Origin: Bacillota bacterium
GTDB lineage: Bacteria > Bacillota > Clostridia > Christensenellales > Aristaeellaceae
Direction: 5' to 3'
DNA length: 38,528 nucleotides
NCBI GenBank assembly: GCA_023444095.1
Contig: JAEZRP010000027.1
Location: 1-38,528 of the forward strand
In this document: one piece after another, positions 24,864 to 33,540 of the stretch
How positions within the stretch are numbered: the stretch's first letter is position 1
Layout: each line of letters starts with the position of its first letter
Translations under genes and position numbers: made by a program
Notes under the pieces: model-generated
The model's database searches: none
What the model was told of the DNA's origin: nothing
The model's input: only the letters and a program-made list of their open reading frames with translations

Positions 24864-25805
24864 TCAGCCAGAAATGCCCCGATCGCCGCGGCACCTTTCG
24901 TACGTCTCCCGAAGGCCCCTCTCAAGGCCGTATTCCGCCCGGAAGCCGAGCGATTCGATGAGGGTTGGATCGAGCACCGCGCGCCTGACCTTCGAATACC
25001 CCGCCTTCTCCAAGTCGTCCGGGTTCTCGAATTTGAGTTTCACGCCCGCAACCTCCGCGAGCGTCCCGGCGTACTCCCGGATGGAGTGGACGGACCGCCC
25101 CGCGACGTTGTACGCGCGCCCGGCTTCGCCCCGCTCTAGCAGCAGAAGGATCGCGCGCGCCGCGTCCTTCGCGTACAGAAACGAGCGCACCTGGTCGCCC
25201 GCCGACTTCATCAGGATGTCGCGGCCCGCGAGCGCGTCGCGGAGAAACTGCGCGTCCGCGCGGCTGTTTGCGGGCGAGATCGAAGGGCCGTAGATATGGC
25301 AAAGCCGCGCGACGAGCGCGTCCGTTCCGTATTGGCTTTTCCAGCTCGCGACCATCGCCTCCGCGCACCTCTTGCTCTCGGGATAGCAGGCGCGGGGGTC
25401 CATGGTCTGAAGAATGCCCGCGAAGTCCTCCGGGAAGCCCGCCTCCGGCGCGGGAGAGAGGCCGTATACCTCCCCGGACGAGAGGAAGAGAAGCCTCGCA
25501 CCCATATCCCGCGCGTAGTCGAGCAGGTTCATCGTGCCGTAAACGTTCTGGCGCATCACGCCTGCCGGGTCGCGCGCGTAGGCCAGGGGGTGCGCGCCGC
25601 TCGCCGCGTGGACGACGAAATCGACCGCGAAGTCAAAATCAAGGGCCTGTTCCGCGTCGTAGAAAATCGCGCGGCCCCGCGCGCGGGAGGGGTCGCGCAC
25701 GGCGGAGATCACGCCGCAGCCCGCCGCCTCGAGTGCCGTCACGACCTCCGCGCCGATCAGCCCCGTCGCGCCCGTGACGAGCGCGGTCTTGCCCGCGAGG
25801 TTCAT
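24864..25805 (-). CDS. NAD-dependent epimerase/dehydratase family protein
   Basis: This 313-residue extended SDR has the Rossmann motif TGATGLIG (11-18), the FVVHAASG loop, a catalytic serine in LFLSSGEVYG (S109/S110) and Tyr141-x3-Lys145 in CYPESKR. Such enzymes act on nucleotide-activated sugars or polyols. The start ATG overlaps the stop of the cytidylyltransferase gene (ATGA), and GGAGGG lies 6 bases before it; longer open frames to 26561 are shadows of the neighbour. Adjacency suggests it acts on the CDP-linked product of that enzyme (inference). Confidence 0.9.
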   Translation of the reverse strand: MNLAGKTALVTGATGLIGAEVVTALEAAGCGVISAVRDPSRARGRAIFYDAEQALDFDFAVDFVVHAASGAHPLAYARDPAGVMRQNVYGTMNLLDYARDMGARLLFLSSGEVYGLSPAPEAGFPEDFAGILQTMDPRACYPESKRCAEAMVASWKSQYGTDALVARLCHIYGPSISPANSRADAQFLRDALAGRDILMKSAGDQVRSFLYAKDAARAILLLLERGEAGRAYNVAGRSVHSIREYAGTLAEVAGVKLKFENPDDLEKAGYSKVRRAVLDPTLIESLGFRAEYGLERGLRETYERCRGDRGISG

Positions 25806-26509
25806 CGCTCGCCCTCCATTCGCAGGTACGCCTTGAAAAGCTCGAGGTCGTCCTTGGTGGTGAGCTTGATGTTCTTGTCCGAACCCGCCGCGAAATGGAG
25901 CGTGTGGCCGAGGTCGACCATCATGGTGTTCGTGTACGCGGAGCCGTAGATGCCGATGCCCTCGGCGAACGCGCGCCGGTAGGCCTCGAGCAGGATTCCA
26001 TATCTGTACGCCTGCGGGGTCGCGACTTTGCGCACGCTGTCGCGCGGGATGTACTCGGTGGTCGTCGTCTCGTCCTTCGCGCGGAAGATCTGCTCGGTAA
26101 AGAGCGTCGCCGTCACGCCGTTTCCGTGGAGCATGCACACGCGGATCACGTCCGAGAGCACCGACGAATCGACCATCGGGCGGATGCCGTCGTGGATGAT
26201 CGTGATGTCGTCCGGCGACAGCTTGTCTTCGAGATGGTAGACACCGTTTCGGATGGACTCCTGGCCGGAGTTGCCGCCGGGGACGACCCATTTGAGTTTC
26301 GTGATCTCGTACTGCGCGGCGTATCTTTGAAGAACGTCCCGCCAGTCGTCGAGACAGACGACCTCGATCGCATCGATCTCGGGGTGCTTCTGAAAGCCCT
26401 CGAGGGTATAGATGATGACGGGCTTGTCGTAGATGTTGATGAACTGTTTGGGGATATCCATATGCATCCGGCTGCCGGTGCCGCCCGCGATGATGACCGC
26501 AACGTTCAT
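25802..26509 (-). CDS. IspD/TarI-like cytidylyltransferase
   Basis: This 235-residue enzyme of the IspD/TarI fold transfers CMP from CTP to a phosphorylated polyol. Motifs are IIAGGTGSRM (6-15), the PKQF lysine K21 and HDGIRPMVD (106-114), with ATPQAYRYG later. The HDGIRP form differs from the HDAARP of standard IspD, and the genetic setting with an epimerase and a surface-glycan enzyme favours a ribitol- or other polyol-phosphate cytidylyltransferase over isoprenoid synthesis (inference). AAGGAGG is 7 bases before the ATG. It is first in the operon, 65 bp behind a consensus -10. Confidence 0.85.
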   Translation of the reverse strand: MNVAVIIAGGTGSRMHMDIPKQFINIYDKPVIIYTLEGFQKHPEIDAIEVVCLDDWRDVLQRYAAQYEITKLKWVVPGGNSGQESIRNGVYHLEDKLSPDDITIIHDGIRPMVDSSVLSDVIRVCMLHGNGVTATLFTEQIFRAKDETTTTEYIPRDSVRKVATPQAYRYGILLEAYRRAFAEGIGIYGSAYTNTMMVDLGHTLHFAAGSDKNIKLTTKDDLELFKAYLRMEGER

Positions 26510-26573
26510 ATCCGCGCCTCCTTCGAGTCAAAAGACCGCGGTATGTGGACTTTTTATCCATGTACCAGATGTT

Positions 26574-26602
26574 ATTATAGATGATGAGGCCACGGAATGC
26601 AA
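26574..26602 (-). promoter_or_regulatory. Promoter of the cytidylyltransferase-glycosidase operon
   Basis: On the minus strand TTGCAT (26602-26597), exactly 17 bp, then a perfect TATAAT (26579-26574). A leader of about 58 bases precedes the first ATG. It is the only clear promoter I see before the five-gene run. Confidence 0.7.
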
Positions 26603-26679
26603 GCGGGGAAGGAGCTCGAGAACGCCGGAGGAGATCCGCATAGGAATTTGGATCGCCGGAGGCCCTTTGGCGTTCCCCC

Positions 26680-27639
26680 TCATCGGTTCAGCCAGTTCAC
26701 CGGTTCCTTCCCGCTCCGTATCACGTCGATCACGGCTTCCGCGGTGATGAGGCCGACCTGGTGGTAGGTCTCCCAGGTCTCGGCGGCGGTATGGGGAAAG
26801 ACGAGCACGTTTTCGAGGGCGAAGAGCGGATCGTCGGCGCTTGTGGGCTCGGTCGCGTGGACGTCGAGCACCGCGCCGGAGAGACGGCCGGATTTTAGGG
26901 CGTCAAGGAGCGCGGCCTCGTCGACGACCGCGCCGCGGGCGGTATTTACGAGGATCGCGCCGTACTTCATGCGTGAAAGGGTTTTCGCGCAGATCAGATT
27001 TTTCGTCTCGGGCGTGGCCGGGACGTGCAGGCTCACGATATCGCTGGCGGAGAGGAGCTCGTCGAGGGGGACGAAGCGCACGCCCAGCGCGCGTGCCGCC
27101 GCCTCGTCGGGGAAGGAATCGAAGGCCACGACCTTGGCATCGAAGGCGCGGGCGAGCTTTGCCACGTAGCGCGCGATGGCCCCGAAGCCGACGAGCCCAA
27201 GCACCCGCCCGCGCAGCGTGTGCCCGACGAATCGCACCCACCTGCCCGCGCGCGTCGACCGGTCGAGGGCCGGAAAGTTCCGGAGCATCGCGAGCATGCC
27301 GCCGACCGCCAGTTCCGCGACCGCGTCCGCGTTTGCCCCGCGCGCGTTTGTAACCTGGATGCCGCGCGCCTTCGCGGCGGCGAGGTCGATGTTGTCTACG
27401 CCCACGCCGAAGCGCGCGATGACCCTGAGGTTCGGCGCGCTTCCAAACACCTCGTCCGTCCAATCGTCGACGCCCGCCACCACGGCGGAAATCTCCGGCA
27501 GGAATTCGCCCAGCTCCGCGCGGGTCATGGGCCGCCCGTACGGATTTTCGATCACCTCAAAGCCGTTTTCCTCCAGCAATCTCTTCGCCGCCGCGCAGTT
27601 GCGCGCGTAGTCGGTCGCGGTTACGAGCACTTTTTCCAT
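26680..27639 (-). CDS. D-2-hydroxyacid dehydrogenase (SerA-like)
   Basis: This 319-residue NAD-dependent enzyme has the FDH/SerA double-domain fold: a substrate part and a Rossmann part with GLVGFGAIARY. The NAD-selecting acid is in VVAFDSFP, and the catalytic triad is R235 in NTARGAVVDE, E264 in HATEPTS and H283 in VFPHTAAE. There is no ACT or ASB domain, so it is not the regulated long PGDH; phosphoglycerate, hydroxypyruvate or another 2-hydroxyacid is possible. The ATG at 27639 has proper spacing to GGAGGG; the first ATG at 27645 abuts that site. It is divergent from the HAD-Tmk gene. Confidence 0.9.
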   Translation of the reverse strand: MEKVLVTATDYARNCAAAKRLLEENGFEVIENPYGRPMTRAELGEFLPEISAVVAGVDDWTDEVFGSAPNLRVIARFGVGVDNIDLAAAKARGIQVTNARGANADAVAELAVGGMLAMLRNFPALDRSTRAGRWVRFVGHTLRGRVLGLVGFGAIARYVAKLARAFDAKVVAFDSFPDEAAARALGVRFVPLDELLSASDIVSLHVPATPETKNLICAKTLSRMKYGAILVNTARGAVVDEAALLDALKSGRLSGAVLDVHATEPTSADDPLFALENVLVFPHTAAETWETYHQVGLITAEAVIDVIRSGKEPVNWLNR

Positions 27640-27665
27640 TTTCATCCCTCCAATGTCGCGTTCCG

Positions 27666-27694
27666 ATTATAGCACGAATCCCGGTGCTTGATAA
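27666..27694 (-). promoter_or_regulatory. Promoter of the 2-hydroxyacid dehydrogenase gene
   Basis: On the minus strand TTATCA (27694-27689), 17 bp, perfect TATAAT (27671-27666). The -35 overlaps that of the divergent promoter. Confidence 0.65.
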
Positions 27695-27716
27695 AGTCAC
27701 ATTTATTCAGTAAAAT
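27688..27716 (+). promoter_or_regulatory. Promoter of the HAD-Tmk gene
   Basis: TTGATA (27688-27693), 17 bp, TAAAAT (27711-27716), 10 of 12 consensus bases. The -10 is inside an inverted repeat ATTCA-gtaaaa-TGAAT (27705-27720), a possible operator. Confidence 0.7.
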
Positions 27717-27746
27717 GAATACATATCGAACGAACGGGGATGCGGC

Positions 27747-29015
27747 ATGCGATACGATTGGTTTTTATTCGACCTGGACGGGACGCTCACGGAGTCGGAC
27801 GAAGGGATCTTGAACTGCGCAAGGCACGCGCTGTCGGCGTTGGGGATCTCCCCGCCGCCGGACGCGGAACTGAAAAGCTTCATCGGTCCGCCGCTTCTGG
27901 GGTCGTTTCAGAACGTTGGGCTTTCGGAAGCGGACGCGCGGCGCGCCATGGAGATCTACCGCGCGCGCTACGCCGAGTTCGGCTGGCAGGAAAACCGGGT
28001 CTACCCCGGCATCGCGCCGCTTCTCAGGGCGATCAGGAGACGCGGGGGACACATCGCCCTCGCGAGCGCGAAGCCCGAGGTGTTCTGCCACAAGATCCTC
28101 GACTTCTTCGGCCTCACGCCGTACTTCGATCGCGTATGCGGAGTTAGCCTATCCGATTCCTCCCCCGAGAAGATCGACATCATCAACCGCGCGCTCCCCG
28201 AGGGCGTCGACCGCGCGCGCTGCGTCATGGTCGGCGACCGGAAATACGACGTCGAGGGCGCGCGTGCGGCAGGCGTCAAGGCGGTGGGCGTTCTCTACGG
28301 CTACGGCGCAGAAGAGGAGTTCTCGGCCGCGGACTTCGTCGCCGGGACGGTTTCCGATTTGCACGATTTCCTCGTGGGCGAGCGCGACCCGGGGTACTTC
28401 ATCACCTTCGAGGGCGGGGACGGCTGCGGCAAGTCCACGCAGTTCGCGCTCGCGCGGGATTACTTTGCCCAGCGCGGCTGGGACGTCGTCGCCTCGCGGG
28501 AGCCGGGCGGATGCCCCATCGCGGAGCGGATTCGCGAATTGGTGCTCGACGTGGATGCGGATGGTATGACGGCGGAATGCGAGGCGCTTCTCTACGCCGC
28601 GGCGCGCGCGCAGCATGTGCGCGAGGTGATCCGTCCAGCTGTGGCGGGCGGCAAGCTCATGCTGTGCGACCGCTTCCTCGACTCTTCCATCGCTTTCCAG
28701 GCGTATGGGCGTGAACTAACGGAACCCACAGTTCGTCAAATAAACGCGTTGGCGGTGGATGGCCTCGTGCCCGACCGTACGCTTCTATATAGATTGGACG
28801 CGCGGACGGCGCGCGCGCGCGTGCTGAAGGGCGGCGCTCCCGACCGCATCGAGCGGGAGGGGGACGCGTTCGTCGAGCGCGTGCGGCTTGGTTACGAAGC
28901 GCTCGCGGCGCGCGAGCCGGAACGGTTTGCCTTCATCGACGCCGCGCGGGGCGTACAGGACATCTTCCCGGACACCGCACGCGCGATCTCCGGGCTCATC
29001 GATCAGGGGAGTTGA
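27747..29015 (+). CDS. tmk: HAD phosphatase - thymidylate kinase fusion
   Basis: One 422-residue frame joins two enzymes. Residues 1-212 are a HAD subfamily IA phosphatase: DLDGT with D9 and D11 (motif I), S107 in LASAKP (motif II), K142 in SPEKID (motif III) and GDRKYD with D164 and D168 (motif IV). Residues 215-422 are a complete dTMP kinase: FEGGDGCGKST P-loop (221-231), SREPGG, CDRFLDSSIAFQAYGR and a DRIEREG lid with FVERVRLGY. The linker is about 4 residues, and no ATG or ribosome site precedes the kinase, so it cannot start separately. Thymidylate kinase makes dTDP; the HAD partner could hydrolyse nucleotides or phosphoglycolate (inference). The large membrane protein gene follows after 4 bp. 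Confidence 0.9.
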   Translation: MRYDWFLFDLDGTLTESDEGILNCARHALSALGISPPPDAELKSFIGPPLLGSFQNVGLSEADARRAMEIYRARYAEFGWQENRVYPGIAPLLRAIRRRGGHIALASAKPEVFCHKILDFFGLTPYFDRVCGVSLSDSSPEKIDIINRALPEGVDRARCVMVGDRKYDVEGARAAGVKAVGVLYGYGAEEEFSAADFVAGTVSDLHDFLVGERDPGYFITFEGGDGCGKSTQFALARDYFAQRGWDVVASREPGGCPIAERIRELVLDVDADGMTAECEALLYAAARAQHVREVIRPAVAGGKLMLCDRFLDSSIAFQAYGRELTEPTVRQINALAVDGLVPDRTLLYRLDARTARARVLKGGAPDRIEREGDAFVERVRLGYEALAAREPERFAFIDAARGVQDIFPDTARAISGLIDQGS

Positions 29016-29019
29016 GATA

Positions 29020-32000
29020 ATGGCTTACGAAAATTTATGCATGTACTGCTTTGAGGACAACGGCGGGCAGGACGTCTGCCCGCACTGCGGGCGCGACGCG
29101 CGCGCAGCCGTTCCTCAGGTGCAGCTTCTGCCGGGCACGCTTCTTTACAACGAGCGGTTCCTTGTGGGCCGCGCGCTGGGACAGGACGCGAGCGGCATCG
29201 TTTACGCGGCGTTGGATACCAAGCGCGGCGTCAAGATCCGCATCCGCGAGTACCTGCCCAGAGACAGCGCGCGCAGGCTCAACTCCGGCGAGGTGGTTCC
29301 GGAATCCGGCCAGGAGGACGCTTTTGAGGCGGGCCTCTCAAAGCTGCGCGCGTCCGTCGAGGGCGTCGAGGATCCGGCCAAGCGCCACTTCTTCTTTGAG
29401 GAGAACGGGTCCGGTTACATCGCTCAAAGGAAGGCCACAGCCGCGTCCGGCGCGGAGGGCGATGAGGAAAAGCAGGGGCCGAACCTCGCGCTCGTCATCG
29501 GCATCGCGGCTGCGCTGGTTCTGGCAGTCGCGGTCGGCGTCATCATGCTCGTCAACTACCTGACCAACCGGACGGACACCAAAGCGGAGCAGCCGCAGAC
29601 GTCCTCCGAGGACATTTGGTCGCCGCCGGAATCGCCCACGCCCACGCCCTACGCGGCGGCGACGTTCGGGACGATCACCGACCCCGAGCAGTCGTGGATG
29701 GACTACACCAACCCCGACCTCAAGGGCGACAACAGCGATTACGCCACGCCCACGCCCGTTCCGACGGCGGAAAATGGCTTCCCGACGGACAAGACGATCA
29801 ATGCGAATTCCTCGTCGTCGGACATCCAGAAGCTGCAGAAGCTGCTTGCGAATCTCGGCTGGCTTTCATCCAATAATATCAACGGGAAATACGACAATGC
29901 GACCAAGCAGGCTGTAAAGGACGCCCAGCAGTACATCAACGACACCTATGCCTTCTCGCCCAAGCTCACCGTGGACGGCGTCGCCGGGCCCAAGACGCTC
30001 GCGTGGCTCGTGAAGGTTGACCTCGTGGCCAAGCCCACGCCGACGCCCGCGCCGATCACGCCCAACCCGACCCAGGCGGAACAGGTGATCGACGAGAACT
30101 CCTCCAAGGAAGAGATCAAGTACGTGCAGGGGCAGCTCGCGATTCTGGGCATCCTCGACGCGAACAACATCAACGGCGTCTACGACAAGGCGACCCGCGC
30201 GGCGGTTCTCTACTTCCAGCAGAGGGTCAACGATCTGCAGGGCTACGACGCGCTCAACGAGACGGGCACGGCCGACGCCTCGACCATCGCATACCTCGAT
30301 TACTACGTCAAGTGGTGGCAGGACAAGCAGTCCCAGACGCCCGCGCCCTCGGCCAGCCCGAGCCTGACGCCCACGCTTCCCGCGCAGGGGGAGGTCATCG
30401 ACGAAAACTCCCCCGCCGCGTCCATCAAGGCCGTGCAGGAGATGCTGATCGGGCTCGGATACCTGAGCGGCACAGCGGACGGCGCATACGGACAGAAGAC
30501 GTATACGGCTGTCAAGAGCTTCCAGAACTTTGTCAACATCCAGCACGGGAACGTGGTCGCCGTGACCGGAAAGACCGACGAGGTGACGCGCAACTACCTC
30601 GAGTTCTACTACGACAATCTGAACGCCTCCTCGCCCACGCCCACGGCGGCCGCGACCGCCGCGGCCCCGACGATCACCGTGACGGGCGCGGCGGCCGAGC
30701 AGAACGGTGTCTACTACGTGAACGAGTCCGGCGTCAAGATCTCCTGGAGCGCGGCGGGTGCCGCCAACTACGGGATCTACCTCCAGGATGAGAGCGGAGC
30801 CGTGGTGCGCAAGCAGGAGAGCACCCCGGCCACCTCCCTCGACCTCCCGCAGTCCTATCTGAACACGTCGGGCGTCTACACGTTCACCGTGATCGCCATC
30901 CCGAACGGCGGCGACGCGGCGAGCGGCCAGCGTGCGAGCGTGAGCCTGCGAAGCGGCACCGGCGCGACCGTCGAGCCCACGGCGACCGTCGAGCCCACGG
31001 CGACCGTCGAGCCCTCCCCGACGCCCGCGAGCCTCAAGCCCGAGATCACCGTCTCCGGCGCGCAGGGCTATCAGGACGGCGTGTACCAGATCGGCGAGGC
31101 AGGCGCAGTCATCAGCTGGTCCTCGAACGGCGCGGGCGCGTACAGCCTGTATGTGACGAACGAAGCGAACGAGATCATCTCGAGCCAGAAGAACGTAACC
31201 ATCACGAGCTATCAGCTCGAATCCACCGGCATGGAACCTGGCAAGCGCTACACATTCTCCGTGGTCGCGATCCCGCAGGGCGGCGTGGAGAAGGACGGCG
31301 AATACAGTTCCGTCCGGCTGACGCTCGCGGACGGCGTGGGTGTGACGCCCGAGCCTTCGGCGACCGCCGCGGGCGACATCGGGGCGCCTGCCATCTCCGT
31401 AACCGGCCAGCTCGGCGAGCGGGACGGCATCTACTGGGTGGGCGACCAATCGGTCACGATCTCCTGGTCGGCCGCCGGGCATGTGCGTGCGTACAGCGTG
31501 TACCTCAAAAACGCGCAGGGCACAGTGCTCACCCAGCAGACCGAAACGAGCGAGACGTTGACCACCATCATTCCCTCCGCGATGACTGCGGGGCAGCCTT
31601 ACACCATCACGGTCGTCGCCATCCCCGAGGGAGGCGGCGAGGCGGACGGGAAATCCGCGTCCGTTGCCATCCAGCTCTACGCGGGGGAGACGGTTGCGCC
31701 CAGTGAGGAGCCCGTCGGTACGGTCGAGGCGCCTGCCATCACCGTGTCCGGCCACAAGGCGTTCACGGACGGCATTTACTACGCGGATGCGAACGGCCTC
31801 GCGTTCAACTGGTCGGCGGCAGGCGACGTCGCGAGCTACGACCTGCTGATCGTCGGCTCCGACGGCTCCACGCTCTATGAAAAGACGGGCGTGACCAAGA
31901 CATCGAGCGTGCTTGACTCCACGAGCATGCAGCCGGGCGTCGTCTATAACCTCACCGTCACGGCTGTGCCCCAAAACGGCACCGCGCAGGACGGCGCGAG

Positions 32001-33270
32001 CGCGTCGGTCCAGATGGCGCTCTATCAGAAACAGGAGGTTGGGACGCCCGCGATCACCGTAACGGGCGCGGTCTCCGAGGAAAACGGCGGCTACTGGGTG
32101 GGCGACGACGACATCGGCATCGCCTGGTCGGCGGAGAACGCCGCGACGTACGACGTGACCGTCGAAAAATCGGACGGCACATCGCGCAGCCTGCTCACGG
32201 GTTCCGAGGATACCTCCCTCACCGTAAAGGCTTCGGACTTCCTCGACGGGGTGACCTACCGCGTCACCGTGACCGCGATTCCCGAGGGCGGCGCGGCGGC
32301 GGACGGCAAGAGCGCGTCGGTCCTGTTGGCGAAGCTCGAAAAGATCCCCGAAGTCGGCACGCCCGCCATCTCAGTCAGCGGCGCTGTGTCCCAGGAGGAC
32401 GGCGTGTACTACGCGGACGTAGACGCGCTGACCATCACCTGGTCCGCCGACAACGCGGTAAGGTACGGCGTGTACTTATACGATTCCGACCAGAAGGTGG
32501 TTAACTCCCTGCAGGATACCGACAAGACCTCCGCGACCATCACTCCCCCGACCATGGCGGCTGGTGAGGTCTATACATTCACCGTCATCGCGATCCCCGA
32601 GGGCGGCGCTGAGACGGACGGAAAGTCCGCCTCCGTGCGGCTGGCGCGGACCGAGGCCGCGCCCGAGGTCGGGACGCCCGAGATCGGCATCGCGGGACAC
32701 GTCGGCTACTCGAACGAGACCTATTGGAAGGGCGAGGCGGACCTCTCGATCACTTGGTCTGCGGACAACGCCGCGACCTATCGCGCGGTTCTTACCGATT
32801 CCAACGGGAGTACCGTGATCGACACGGGGAGCACCGCCGGGACGAGCGCTACGCTCACTTCGAACAAGCTCTCCCCGGGCGAGGTCTATACGCTCACCGT
32901 GTATGCCGCGCCAGAGGGCGGCACGCAGGACGATGTGAGGAGCGCGAGCGTCATGATTGCGCTCGAAGCGGCTACCCCGACGCAGCCGCCCGTCGCGGAC
33001 TACATCGACAGGAACTCCGCTGCCGAGGCCATTACGGCCATGCAGACCGCGCTCTACAACCTTGGCTGGCTCTCCGCGGACGCCATGCCCGAGAAGGGTA
33101 CCTTCGGCCCGCTCACCCGCCAGGCCGTGTGCGACTTCCAGACCTACGTGGCGACAGAGGGCATCAACCCCGAGATCAATATCATCGATCCTGCGGATGA
33201 GAACGCCTCCGTCGATGCCGCGACGCTTACGACGCTCTACGACGTGAACAATCCGGTTAATCGGCCCTAG
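29020..33270 (+). CDS. Zinc ribbon / kinase-remnant / peptidoglycan-binding / FN3-repeat membrane protein
   Basis: This 1416-residue protein starts with a zinc ribbon (C7, C10, C20, C23). Residues 36-80 match only the N-lobe of the Ser/Thr kinases that follow such ribbons in Clostridia: LVGRALGQDASGIVYAALD in place of the glycine loop, and IRIREYLP where VAIKEYFP carries the ATP lysine. No HRD or DFG motif follows, so it is a kinase remnant. A membrane helix (156-180) and a PT-rich linker come next. Three peptidoglycan-binding-1-like domains (about 259-332, 356-430, 459-530), seven FN3-like repeats (about 551-1322) and a fourth PG-binding-like domain (about 1325-1416) form the outside part. 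The ATG follows GGGGAG by 8 bases. It is likely a wall-contacting sensor or scaffold (inference). Confidence 0.85.
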   Translation: MAYENLCMYCFEDNGGQDVCPHCGRDARAAVPQVQLLPGTLLYNERFLVGRALGQDASGIVYAALDTKRGVKIRIREYLPRDSARRLNSGEVVPESGQEDAFEAGLSKLRASVEGVEDPAKRHFFFEENGSGYIAQRKATAASGAEGDEEKQGPNLALVIGIAAALVLAVAVGVIMLVNYLTNRTDTKAEQPQTSSEDIWSPPESPTPTPYAAATFGTITDPEQSWMDYTNPDLKGDNSDYATPTPVPTAENGFPTDKTINANSSSSDIQKLQKLLANLGWLSSNNINGKYDNATKQAVKDAQQYINDTYAFSPKLTVDGVAGPKTLAWLVKVDLVAKPTPTPAPITPNPTQAEQVIDENSSKEEIKYVQGQLAILGILDANNINGVYDKATRAAVLYFQQRVNDLQGYDALNETGTADASTIAYLDYYVKWWQDKQSQTPAPSASPSLTPTLPAQGEVIDENSPAASIKAVQEMLIGLGYLSGTADGAYGQKTYTAVKSFQNFVNIQHGNVVAVTGKTDEVTRNYLEFYYDNLNASSPTPTAAATAAAPTITVTGAAAEQNGVYYVNESGVKISWSAAGAANYGIYLQDESGAVVRKQESTPATSLDLPQSYLNTSGVYTFTVIAIPNGGDAASGQRASVSLRSGTGATVEPTATVEPTATVEPSPTPASLKPEITVSGAQGYQDGVYQIGEAGAVISWSSNGAGAYSLYVTNEANEIISSQKNVTITSYQLESTGMEPGKRYTFSVVAIPQGGVEKDGEYSSVRLTLADGVGVTPEPSATAAGDIGAPAISVTGQLGERDGIYWVGDQSVTISWSAAGHVRAYSVYLKNAQGTVLTQQTETSETLTTIIPSAMTAGQPYTITVVAIPEGGGEADGKSASVAIQLYAGETVAPSEEPVGTVEAPAITVSGHKAFTDGIYYADANGLAFNWSAAGDVASYDLLIVGSDGSTLYEKTGVTKTSSVLDSTSMQPGVVYNLTVTAVPQNGTAQDGASASVQMALYQKQEVGTPAITVTGAVSEENGGYWVGDDDIGIAWSAENAATYDVTVEKSDGTSRSLLTGSEDTSLTVKASDFLDGVTYRVTVTAIPEGGAAADGKSASVLLAKLEKIPEVGTPAISVSGAVSQEDGVYYADVDALTITWSADNAVRYGVYLYDSDQKVVNSLQDTDKTSATITPPTMAAGEVYTFTVIAIPEGGAETDGKSASVRLARTEAAPEVGTPEIGIAGHVGYSNETYWKGEADLSITWSADNAATYRAVLTDSNGSTVIDTGSTAGTSATLTSNKLSPGEVYTLTVYAAPEGGTQDDVRSASVMIALEAATPTQPPVADYIDRNSAAEAITAMQTALYNLGWLSADAMPEKGTFGPLTRQAVCDFQTYVATEGINPEINIIDPADENASVDAATLTTLYDVNNPVNRP
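30673..32985 (+). repeat. Seven in-frame FN3-like repeat units
   Basis: Repeat starts, taken at the ITVxG strand, lie at 30673, 31045, 31393, 31738, 32053, 32368 and 32683. The spacings are 372, 348, 345, 315, 315 and 315 bp, all multiples of three. Each unit reads ITVSG..., a DGxYY or GxYW turn, xxISWSA, a threonine-rich middle, YTFTVxAIPxGG and SASV. The last three spacings are identical, indicating recent duplication of a 105-residue unit. Confidence 0.8.
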
Positions 33271-33355
33271 GGACGGCGTGCAGGTGTTCTGCCCCTGCAC
33301 GTCTGCCAAAGGGACAGTCTGATTGGAATTGTAAGCTGATTGCGGAATCATTTCG

Positions 33356-33395
33356 GATCGCCCGGGGCTCTCCCCGGGCGATCGCGTTTATTTTT
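33356..33395 (+). terminator. Terminator of the HAD-Tmk / FN3-protein unit
   Basis: GATCGCCCGGGG (33356-33367) and CCCCGGGCGATC (33372-33383) form a perfect 12 bp stem with loop CTCT, followed by GCGTTTATTTTT. An earlier hairpin CGTGCAGG/CCTGCACG (33277-33301) lacks a T-run. Confidence 0.9.
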
Positions 33396-33540
33396 GGGGA
33401 AGTCGTGCGGACGATGACTGGATTGGCGTCCCAGCAATCATTGCTTTCGGCGCGATTGCCCCGGGTACGCCCCGCGGCGTTCCCTCTCGCTTCCTCCGCA
33501 TAATAGACTGGCGTTTGATCTGCTCGCTGTATACGCCGAA

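Noticed and set aside
25806..26561. Long upstream extension of the epimerase frame
   Set aside because: It is the other-frame shadow of the cytidylyltransferase gene; the ATG at 25805 has a ribosome site and a normal Rossmann start.
30967..31017. Short GAGCCCACGGCGACCGTC tandem in the FN3-protein gene as a possible regulatory repeat
   Set aside because: It encodes a TVEPTA linker repeat within the reading frame; ordinary PT-linker expansion explains it.
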